From Posidonia oceanica (Eukaryota > Streptophyta > Magnoliopsida > Alismatales > Posidoniaceae), in NCBI GenBank assembly GCA_037176725.1, contig JAZBRS010000076.1:125151001-125215000 (forward strand): a DNA stretch of 64,000 nucleotides. The letters run 5' to 3'. Shown in pieces: positions 55,474-64,000 of the stretch. A program made the translations under genes and the position numbers. Positions within the stretch are counted from its first letter, which is position 1. Every line of letters starts with the position of its first letter. The notes under the pieces were generated by a model. The model saw only the letters and a list, made by a program, of their open reading frames with translations, ran no database searches and was not told where the DNA came from.

Positions 55474-58316
55474 TGTAACGACCCGCGTCGCTACCGAAAA
55501 AACCAAAAGCCCAACAAATTTAAAACTTAATCAATTACAATATTTTACAACAAACTACTGGGGTAACAACAAATATCGATGCCAGGAACCTGCAGTGAAC
55601 AACTATGTGACTCCCACTATATGCACTAAAACTTCAAACCAACTAACCATCTGCACCTGCAACTGAAAACCACACAAAGCACACGTGAGTGACCTAGAAA
55701 TCGTCACCCAGCACACACCTCGCAAAAACCATGCGAGAAACCGGCATAAAACCTCAAATACGGCACAACTGGTATAACCCCATAATCTGGGTCCACAATA
55801 AGTAATATAATTAAATAAAACACCCTTCCAAAAGCCAACATGCTAAAACCGGGAAAAGCATGTGTTTATAAAACATCACACAAAGCCACGGCCCACTGGT
55901 CCAAAACCTCAAAACCATTCAAAACCCTCCAACCTCTCGGGCTGGGAAAACACTCGGCCCATCGGCCAAGACAAGGCGGAAATACCTCACAAAACTAAAT
56001 ATCAATCAATATAATGGCCCACCAGCCCAAAGCTCAAACCAAAGCTACACGCCATAACTAGGCGGGAAAACAACTAGCCTAATACGGCCTAAAACTCAAA
56101 TTACAATATCACACCATAGACAGGCGGAAAGCAATTGGCCCAATATGGCCCAAACAACAACAAAACTCACTAAGCCCAAACTCAGGCAAAGTGCAAGGCC
56201 TAATATGGCCAGCAACAACCAAAACACAGCCCCACGGGCATAAAACCACAACTGATCGTATTGCCTGGTGCCAAGCAACCGATCTGGCCTCAAGCAGTAG
56301 TTAGAGACTCACCCCTGCAGCTCACTGCACTGCCACGAGCACCCGCCTTATGGAGGAGCGTGTCCGTCCCGACATCTCGTCACTAGGGACGCCTCAAAAG
56401 CGATCCCCCACCAGGGAAAGCTACTCACCCCAACTGGGTGAGTTGTCCTCACTTAGGACAAACCACAGGACACTCCTAATACACGGCGACCTCAGCTTAG
56501 TGCTCCAAACCACTAGAGGCTCCAACCCCTAGGCTCAGCCAGCACCAGTGCTCTGAACCACTAGAGGCTCCAACCCCTACGCTCAGCCAGCACCCAAAAC
56601 CAGGCGAGTCCCAGTGCCCGTAACAACTAGAGTATCACGCTCAGCTACGTAGGAGTATCATACCTCCCAAGTCCGCTGCTACGATACCACTAGGTACGGC
56701 CGGCACTCCGACCCCCAAACCTCCACCCAGGCAAAGTGTGCGACACACCAGGAACGCCGTCGCATCCCTGGGTCCAGCCAATACGACTCCCAGGTTTTCG
56801 GCCACGGAAAGCCTCGGCAAAATCATTTGCAAACCATTCATATTTTTCCTTAAAAATCACTTTGAAAACATTTGTCAAACTCATGGTCCAGGAGAAAATA
56901 GAGCTCTGTTCAAACAACGGTGCTCCGAGATAGGGGAAAACGGTGCTCCATTCCAGAAACGCCGCTCTATTCTAGACCATTTTAGAAAACTTAAAACCCC
57001 AAACGTCTGGATCAAACTCTAAAACTAGCATGCCATATACCGGAATCTCCAGAATAAAACAAGGAATGCAACCATTCCCTTGATATGGCATTCCGGGGCA
57101 CGCAACACAAGAAAACACCGGAAATCCAATATTCAAGTCATTTTCCATTAAAATCCAAAAACACTATCAAATCCATGCCAAATCAAGCGTGCAACACATG
57201 CAAACGAGCGTCTCAGCTCGAGCAACACAAATATATCATAATCGCCTCGATCCGAGGCCCAAAACACCGAAATTCACCGGGAAACCATAATAATTGCATT
57301 TAAGTCATTCGGACCTTATATTCGGCCAAAAACTACAGAAAATCTCTAAAAATTACCAAATCACTTCCATGACATTCTATATATGCCAAGGAACACATGC
57401 ATGTCAATTTCAAGACATTCTTGAGCCCACAGCTCAAGAAGCCACCAAAAATCCACATTCAAGCTATAAAGCAACTAAGCCGATAAATCCAACTAAAATG
57501 CATATAAATCCCTAAAAATTGCCAAACACAATCATATCATCCAAAACATGGCAAGGGAAGCATGCAAGGCAATATCTAAATATTTAGGCTCTTAGGGCGA
57601 GGCGTGTACCTTGGGACAGAGGGACACCCCTGTCCTCTGGCGATCCACACGCACACCGAGCTCCACGTGCCGCTCTCGGGCTCGCCGCTCCACCGGGACG
57701 ACTACCGGAGCTCGCCGCACCACCGCCAGCTGCCACTACACGCCAGCCACCACCGACTGCCACCAACAGCCGCCAATGGAGGAGGAAGAAGGAGAGGAGG
57801 AAGAAGTGGGGAAAAGGGAGAGAGAGGAGGGAGGAGGAGACGGATGGGGAGAGGGGAGGAGGGGGAAGGAGGAGGATGCGCCGGCCGACTAGGGTACGGG
57901 TGCACGCGAGAGGGAGAAGGAGCGAGCACGAGTGGGGGAGGGGGAGAGGAGATGGTGCGCGCATAAGGGGGGAAAGGGGAGACATGCACGGGGGAGGAGG
58001 GGGAAGGGAAAGGAGGGGAGGCACATGAGGGGGAGAGAGTGGGAAGGAGAGAGAGAGAGGGAGAGAGAGAGAGAGAAAGGAAGGGAAAGAGAGGGAGAGA
58101 AAGAGAGAGAGAAAACCAGAGACCAGATCACAATCTGTCCCACCAACCACCACATGTGGGAGTTTACCACAACAATACAGGTGGAGACCCACACAAAACA
58201 TAGATGGGGTTTACAACAACTCAAGTGGGGCCCGTAAGGCCAATAACACCCGACCAAAGCCAAGGAATTCATTAAACAAGTATAATTACAAGAGAAATGA
58301 ATTCTTGGATGTTACA
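55474..58316 (-). repeat. Tekay (-) 5' LTR
   Basis: Plus-strand reading starts TGTAACGACCCGCG and ends TTGGATGTTACA. Length is 2843 bp. Compared with its partner it lacks about 260 bp, joining ACTCATG directly to GTCCAGGAGAAAAT at about 56885. It has the same purine tract (57780-58115). Confidence 0.94.
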
Positions 58317-58321
58317 TTAAT
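58317..58321. other. Target-site duplication, right copy (TTAAT)
   Basis: Directly follows ...GATGTTACA; matches 47904-47908. Confidence 0.93.
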
Positions 58322-58960
58322 TTATCTTCGAAAATCTCCTCAAAACTTTGGTCAAAGTAGCCTAGATCAAATTCAATTTCATCCTCTATTAGGTCTTCTT
58401 CTTTTGAGAAATCTTCAATCATATTAACCTCGAATGTCTCATCTGGTTCATTGATTAACTGCTATCCAAATTTAAAATGTTAAGTGTGACAGTTAAATCT
58501 CCATAATTTAATCTCATTGAACCATTTCGACAGTTGATTAAAGCATTGGTTGTAGCTAGGAAGGGTCGACCTAGGATAACTGGAATTCGGCCTTTAAGAT
58601 TAGTCAAGGGTTGGGTTTCTTAGATCACAAGATCTACAGGATATACAAAGTCACCAACCTTGATCAGAACATCTTCAACGATTCCTCAAGGCATCTTGAT
58701 TGATTTATCAGCCAACTATAATGTTACCTTAGTTGGTTTCAATTCGCCTAGCTCTAATTGCTTATACACCGAGTATGGCAATAGATTGACACTAGCTTCT
58801 AAATCTAGCAAAGTCCTATTAATTATAGTGTTACCTATTGTACATGAGATTGTGGGACTTCCAAGGTCCTTATATTTCATAGGTAATTGATCTGTCAGAT
58901 AGAGCTGACATTGGTTGCTAGAAAAGCTTTCTTAGGCACATTTGTGATTCTCTTTCTAGT
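58322..58960 (-). pseudogene. Athila protease
   Basis: Minus-strand translation near 58880-58480: TIINRTLLDLEASVNLLPYS, where the family has DLGAS, so the active-site Gly is Glu here. Downstream are ELGELKPTKVTL, DVLIKVGDFVYPVDLV and IPVILGRPFLATTNALI. TAG, TGA and TAA stops interrupt it. The Tekay element sits immediately downstream. Retropepsin function is lost. Confidence 0.82.
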
Positions 58961-60720
58961 GCACAAGTCCTTACGGTATTTGGCATATGTAGGGACCTGT
59001 TGAATTGCATCTAAGAGAGGAATATTTACCTTAACTTGCCTAAACACCTCTAATATATTTTCCATTTCTGCAGATTCATTTTTATTTTTGAGCCTATTAG
59101 GAAATGGAACAATGGGTTTCTATATGGGCTTCACAGATGACCCATTTGAGGGCCCAACATGTTTGTTGGGTTCTTCAGAATTCTCAGGCTCCTCAGACTA
59201 GCCTGAGTGGGATTAGACAGGTGTAGTCGAGTCAGAAGGTGAGTCCTAACAGCATGATCAGGCATGACAACATGGTTGTCTACCTATTTTCCAGATCTTA
59301 ATGTAACGACAGCATTAACTTGGTTGACCTGGTCATCTTGAATCACATGAACCTCCCCTTAATTTGGATTTTGGGCTTTACCTCTAGGGTTTGGTACAGG
59401 TTGACTAGGGAAGGTTCCTTTCTCTCTCTCTCCAACCCATGTGGCTAGTTGACTCAATTGCATCTCGATTCGAGATATGGCTTGCGTATTTGCAGCCATG
59501 CTAGTATTTGTTTGAGAGTTAGCATTGAGAAGGGCTTCCATGCCTTTTTCTAGAGTGCTCATTCTCCTCTCACTGTCATTAAATCCTGGAGGTCGGTTGG
59601 GTTGTGATCCTCCATTAAAGTTCTGTTGGACAGGTTGATTAGGCCTAAAATGATTTGAGTGTTGTTGCTGGCCTTGGGAGAAAGCAAAATTGTTGCTTTC
59701 TTATTGAGGTTGCTGGTTCCAAGAAAAATTAGGATTATTCCTCCATCCTGGATTGTAAGTTGGGGCATATGGATCATTTTGGGGCCTAGCAAAGGTTGCA
59801 TTTAATTGTTCAGGTCCAAAATTAGGTTGACCTCCGACTAAAGGACACTCTTCCATCACATGACCCCCCATGTGACAACCTTTACACTAAGGAACTCGGT
59901 CAGACACTTGGTTTACCTGGACTTTCACCTTCATCTCTAGAGCTTCTAACCTACGAGCTAGTGTGTTGTATTTGGCTTCAGTGGCTATAGAAGACTCTAT
60001 TGAGTGAATACCGCCTTTAGAGGGTGTGGGTTTATTAATTAATTGATCATTTGTATTTTCCCATTGCATTGTTTTCTCACCTAATTCTCCTAGGATTTCT
60101 CAAGCCTCTTCCTCATTTTTCTTCATGAATGCTCCTTGACACATAGACTCAAGCATGGTCCTAGTTGAAATATCTAAATCCTCATAAATTATTTAGCATA
60201 GTCTCCATTTTTCAATACCATGGTGCGGACACTGGGCTAAGAGATCCTTAAATCTATTGAAATACTTCCAGAAAGACTCACCACTTTATTGTTTAAATGA
60301 AGGAATTTCATTTCTAAATTTGATGGTCTTATGAATAGGATAATATTTTTTTTAGAAATATAGTGCAAAATTGGGCCCAAGTGGTGATTGAATTAGTTGA
60401 TGGACTATAAAGTCATTTTTTAGCATTGTCTTTTAATGCAAAAGGAATGAATCTTAATCGGATTGCATCATCGGACAACTGCTGTAACTTCATCATACTA
60501 CACACCTCCTCAAATTCATTGATGAACTAGTAAGCATCTTTAGATTCTAGACCCATGAACTTAGGCAACTGACCAATATAATTAGATTTGAGTTCAAAAT
60601 TATTGCCATTAGCATTTGGAAGTCTAATGCAAGATGGTTGTGCAAGTCTCACTAGGTAACACTGGCTTCTAAGGCTAGAGGTGGATTGTGCACTTCATCA
60701 GCCATTTCAAATTCTTTGGG
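58961..60720 (-). pseudogene. Athila gag
   Basis: Minus-strand pieces in one main frame: GESFWKYFNRFKDLLAQCPHHGIEKW (about 60270-60190), MLESMCQGAFM, a zinc knuckle CKGCHMGGHVMEEC (59880-59840), a Gln/Asn/Pro-rich region and the coiled-coil-like RRMSTLEKGMEALLNANSQ near 59560. The end is MQLSQLATWVGEREKGTFP and TLRSGK. Numerous TAG and TAA stops (for example 59887) and frameshifts are present. It would coat RNA. Confidence 0.82.
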
Positions 60721-61872
60721 TTTGACACGGATGAGACGATGAGTCAAATCACGGACCCAAACGGGCATGCACTTGATGAATTTTTTTTTTATTTATAAAA
60801 AAACAAAATGCAATAAAAATAGAAAAGAAGAAAAGATGAGATAATATGAACTAAATAGATGAGGAGATTACAGATAGAGGAGAAAAATGCCTAATCTAAT
60901 CACACAAGTCAAACAAATCTTAATTCTAATGTTGACCTAAAATCTAGACAGCTCCTAACTTCCAAGTTAAACTTCCAAATCCTTGATTCAAAATTTCTCA
61001 AACCGAGTTAGCCGGATCAGTGGAGGAAAATGGGAGGCTCCCCGTGCATAAGCAACAGACCTAATTAAATAACCACTTTACCTTTTAAGAGGCCAGGCCT
61101 CTTGAACCACTTTTCTTAGACACCAACAAGGAATAAGAATTTTAAATTCAATTCTCTCTAGGTTTTACTTGTCCTATTGAGCTCGAACCTTAGGGGCCAA
61201 TGTCTCCTTGATTTTAATTGAAGTTTAGGTCAATGCTCAATGCTTTCTTTTGTTGTTTGTGAGCTAAGGAAGGGTAACGAAATCCCCATCTTATCTTGTG
61301 CCATAGGTTTTGCCCTTAAGTACTTTGAAATGATATGCAACAAACAATTATGCCCAAACAAGTTGTTCTTTCTATTAACTATATGCTCTAAAATGCAAAG
61401 AATCAAGTAGGAGAGCACATATCTTTTCCTCCAGCAATCACCAAAATAAAATAATAGGAAATAAAAATTACTCTAAATGCAAACTATATGATGTATGCCC
61501 TAAAAACAAGCTTCTATCTTATCATGAAATATTTGTAATTTGATCTATTTTTAAATTAGTGAACGAAAAAAAAATAGAAACAGAAACAATAATAAAACCC
61601 TAGATCAGGATTCTAGAAAAAACCAGAAATAACATAAATTAATAAGTCAAGGAAAATATCTAACTTGGGCGCCCAGTAGGCGCCAGAAGTGCAGTTTGGC
61701 GCCTGGGAGGTGCCCCTGATCTCTGGAAATTTCTGCAAATTGCTTCCTGATTCTTCTTATCTCGAACTAAATATCCCTGTAAGATTGATATAACGAAACA
61801 AATATTTTTTTTTATTATAAAAACGGAAAGAAAGAAATAACCGACAATAACTCAATGTTATAAAAACACTAG
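60721..61872 (-). other. Athila leader
   Basis: About 1.15 kb between gag and primer site, AT-rich, with A-runs (60780-60800 and 61800-61815). No gene is seen. Contains GGCGCC hairpins at 61669-61726. Confidence 0.65.
61669..61726. repeat. GGCGCC hairpin module in Athila leader (double)
   Basis: GGGCGCCCAGTAGGCGCC, then a 17-base spacer, then TGGCGCCTGGGAGGTGCC. It is the same arrangement as the hairpin in the Athila LTR at 43300 but doubled, about 180 bp from the primer site. Confidence 0.75.
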
Positions 61873-61890
61873 TCCCTGGCAACGGCGCCA
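61873..61890 (-). other. Athila primer-binding site (tRNA-Asp)
   Basis: The minus strand reads TGGCGCCGTTGCCAGGGA, one base different from the standard Athila site (GCCGGGGA), complementary to tRNA-Asp. It lies nine bases inside the LTR end. Confidence 0.93.
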
Positions 61891-61899
61891 AAAACTTGA

Positions 61900-62258
61900 T
61901 GTGAATTTTAATTAACCGCAAGTGCATGGTGTACTATATATTACATATGCAAAATATGGGTCGATCCCACAGAGAATAGAGTTTCAAAACACAGAGATTA
62001 ACTATCAGTTATTGAAAGGAGTTTGAGAGTGATAATGATTAAGAACTAAAACTAGAAGATGTAATCAAATTAATTAAAACCTAGGGTTTCAAATCCATTT
62101 ATGTAAAATACAATATGCATAATTAAATCCAATCTCTGTCTCTCTTCCTTGATCTAATAAGTTTAACTCAATGGTTCTTATCCTAACAAGCATAATCTAT
62201 ATGCAATGCACCATAGATTATCAAGTCCTAAGATAAAATCATACAAATCAAACTAAAT
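61900..62258 (-). repeat. Athila 5' LTR, truncated (359 bp)
   Basis: Matches the first part of 42364-43602 (from TGTGAATTTTAATTAA through AAACTAAATCAAA), then stops. The remaining roughly 880 bp, which hold the U3 promoter end, are missing. Tekay integrase sequence follows. Confidence 0.9.
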
Positions 62259-63063
62259 CAAACATAAAATACAGCATTTCACCCCCAGTAGGGTGGCCAG
62301 ACAAAGAGGACATGATGAGAGCTTGTGCCATTGATCTGCAAGGAAGTTGGGAGGACCACCTGTCGTTGGTTGAGTTTGCATACAACAACAGCTACCACGC
62401 TAGCATCGGGATGGCACCATACGAGGCTCTATGTGGTAGACCCTATAGATCACCAGTTTGTTGGAGCGAGGTAGGAGAGCGGCAGCTTCTTGGTCCTGAG
62501 ATTGTGCAGCAGTACGTGGACTTGATCCATAGAAGGCTTGCGATTGCACAGAGTCGATAGAAGAGCTATGCCGATCCAAGGTGGAGACCACTGGAGTTTC
62601 TGGTGGGGGACCATGTATTCCTGAAGGTCTCACCAACCAAATGAGTGATGAGGTTTGGCAGGCATGGGAAGCTGAGTCCCCGCTACATTGGCCTATACTA
62701 GATCACGAAGAGGGTTGGCGAGGTTGCCTATAGACTGTCCTGACCACCAGAGCTGTCAGCAGTGCATGATGTTTTCCATGTCTCCATGCTGTGGAAGTGT
62801 CTGGCTGATGTGTCACAGGTGATCCCTGTTCAGCCTGAGGTTCTCCAGGAAGATCTCTCGTATGTTGAGGATGTTGTCCAGATTGTCGACTAAAGGGAAC
62901 AAGTGTTGTGAAATAAGGTGATTCTGCTGGTTCTCGTGTGATGGCAGCATCATGGAGATGAGGAGGCCACTTGGGAGCACGAGGATGACATCCATGTTCG
63001 ATACCTGCACCATTTCGCCTACCGTTGATTTTAGGGGCAAAATCCCTTTTTAGGTGTATATGT
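62259..63063 (+). pseudogene. Tekay (+) integrase C-terminal half and chromodomain
   Basis: It resumes at about CAGCATTTCACCC, the HPQxDGQTE region (here degraded), then SWEDHLSLVEFAYNNSYHAS, IGMAPYEALCGRPYRSPVCW, LSPRYIGLY and VFHVSMLW, and a chromodomain end EEATWEHEDDIHVRYLHHF near 62955-63015. TAG stops are frequent. The deleted interval (RNase H and integrase core) corresponds to about 52917-51832 in the minus copy. It ends in AGGGGCAAAATCCC just before the 3' LTR. Confidence 0.88.
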
Positions 63064-63139
63064 TATAACACCCGGGAATTCATTTCCCTTGCAACTACAC
63101 AATTTAATGAATTCCTGTATTTGTGGATGGGTATTATTG

Positions 63140-63262
63140 GCCTCGTAGGCCCCACTTGTGATTGTTTGTGGACCTCACCTGTGGTTTGCTGTAGGCCCCA
63201 CTTGTGTTTGTGTATGTCCCATTTGTGGTTTGTTGTGGGCCCCACTTGTGGTGGTTGGTGGG
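63140..63262 (+). promoter_or_regulatory. TCP-like motif array in Tekay (+) 3' LTR
   Basis: TAGGCCCCACTTG, GTGGACCTCACC, TAGGCCCCACTTG, TGTCCCATTTG and GTGGGCCCCACTTG at spacings of about 22-30 bp, corresponding to 36717-36865. Confidence 0.5.
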
Positions 63263-63529
63263 ACCAGGTAGTAGTTCGGTCCCTATTCTTATTCTTTTTG
63301 CATTCTGGTCCTTATCTTTTATATTCGTGCCATTTCCTAATTCTTTGACGGGTGTCATACAATTTACCTAGCATCTTACTGTGATTGGGCCTGTGTGACA
63401 CTACGCATGTGCGTTTTCATTCGCAGCAAGATTCGCAGACGGTGTCAGTTGGTGAGGGCGTGAGATCCACGTTTTACAGGAAAAAAATAGACACTATGTA
63501 TCTTTTCCTCAACTTTAAATTCCCGTGGT

Positions 63530-64000
63530 TTTCCTTTTTTTCAACTCACACTTCTTCTTCTTCTTGTTTCTCTTCTCTCTTCTCTCCCTCTCTCCCTCGC
63601 CCACTAACTCTCTCTCTCACCTCCCTCCCTCCTCACTATTTAATTATTTTTCTCTCCTCTTCTCTCAACCAATTTCCCTCCATCTTCTACCTCCCCTGCT
63701 CCCCTTCTTCTCCCCACCCTCCCCTGTAGACCTCTCGCCCCTCTCTCCCCCAATCTCCATCCCACTTTCCCTCCCTCTCCTCCACCCTCCACTCCCCCTC
63801 TCCCTGCCCACTCCTCCCCCTTCCCATCTCCTCCTCCTCCCTCTCTTCCCCTCCCCTGCATCTCTCCTTCTCCCTCTCTCGGCCATGCCCTAGTCCTTGT
63901 CGGCGCGAGCTCCTCCTCCCCCCACCCACCTCCATCTCCTCACCCCCTCCTCCTCCCCCTCCTCGCCCATCTCTCCTCCTCCTCCTCCTCCTCTCTTTCC
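63530..64000 (+). repeat. Polypyrimidine tract in Tekay (+) 3' LTR
   Basis: C/T-rich sequence with (CTCTCC)n and (CCTCCT)n to the window end. ORFs inside are artefacts. Confidence 0.92.

Larger units (their letters stand above)
47909..58316 (-). mobile_element. Tekay chromovirus, minus-strand copy, inserted in Athila
   Basis: Complete LTR-to-LTR element of 10.4 kb flanked by TTAAT on both sides. Minus-strand order: 5' LTR (58316-55474), initiator-Met primer site, gag, protease, internally deleted RT, RNase H, integrase, chromodomain and 3' LTR (51014-47909). Its LTRs differ at roughly a dozen places in their first 190 bp by eye, so the insertion is not recent. It is the latest visible event in this nest. 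Confidence 0.95.
42364..62258 (-). mobile_element. Athila-lineage retrotransposon, interrupted by a Tekay element
   Basis: Minus-strand order: truncated 5' LTR (62258-61900), tRNA-Asp primer site, leader, gag, protease, (Tekay insertion 58316-47909), RT, RNase H, integrase, non-coding 3' region, polypurine tract and complete 3' LTR (43602-42364). Without the insertion it is about 9.5 kb. The RT insert VVPKKSGITVIQNDN plus IQSGWRVCIDYRKLN and the integrase [17 protein letters not shown] are Athila hallmarks. No env-like ORF is visible. Confidence 0.9.
63064..64000 (+). repeat. Tekay (+) 3' LTR, cut by window edge
   Basis: Begins TATAACACCCGGGAATTC (TG changed to TA compared with the sister copy). 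The stem-loop, the TCP-like array (63140-63262) and the pyrimidine tract (63530-64000) match the 5' LTR at 36647 onwards. The remaining part is outside the window. Confidence 0.9.

Overview
This window is repeat DNA from a large plant nuclear genome, most likely an angiosperm. I find no host gene, tRNA or rRNA gene. Almost every base belongs to nested, decayed Ty3/gypsy LTR retrotransposons. The lineages are plant-specific: Tat (Ogre/Retand-like, tRNA-Arg-type primer site, two RNase H domains, accessory ORF), Athila (tRNA-Asp primer site) and the chromovirus Tekay (initiator-Met primer site, chromodomain). The species cannot be named from this sequence.

Layout. (1) 1-13487: a minus-strand Tat element (Tat-1) with 5' LTR at 12096-13487, gag at 8.5-10.6 kb, protease, G-patch, RT, two RNase H domains, integrase to 2663, and an accessory ORF in antisense orientation at 3-908; its 3' LTR is off the left edge. 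(2) 13488-35021: a larger minus-strand Tat element (Tat-2). It has a 3.3-kb 5' LTR (31720-35021), gag-pol (about 30.6-21.8 kb), a sense accessory ORF (19.1-20.3 kb), a 2.1-kb tandem array of hairpin-forming repeats (16.4-18.6 kb) and a 3' LTR that stops at 13488, where Tat-1 appears to have inserted. (3) 35022-36646: an older plus-strand Tat LTR end with primer site, then unassigned DNA. (4) 36647-42363 and 62259-64000: a plus-strand Tekay element split by (5) an Athila element (42364-62258, minus), itself split by (6) a minus-strand Tekay copy (47909-58316) with a perfect 5-bp target duplication.

In an intact element the gag-pol products would form one life cycle: Gag packages RNA, protease cuts the polyprotein, RT and RNase H copy the RNA from a tRNA primer, and integrase inserts the cDNA. 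Every coding region here carries stops, frameshifts, deletions or a changed catalytic residue, so none looks autonomous.

The most unusual signals are: a dispersed palindromic module (core GCGTCCAACGTTGGACGC and variants) at non-homologous places in two different Tat elements; a strong excess of TAG among in-frame stops, six of which are directly matched by CAG in the sister Tekay copy; the hairpin-rich array beside the Tat-2 polypurine tract; opposite accessory-ORF orientations in the two Tat elements; and arrays of GTGGGNCCCAC motifs in the Tekay LTR.
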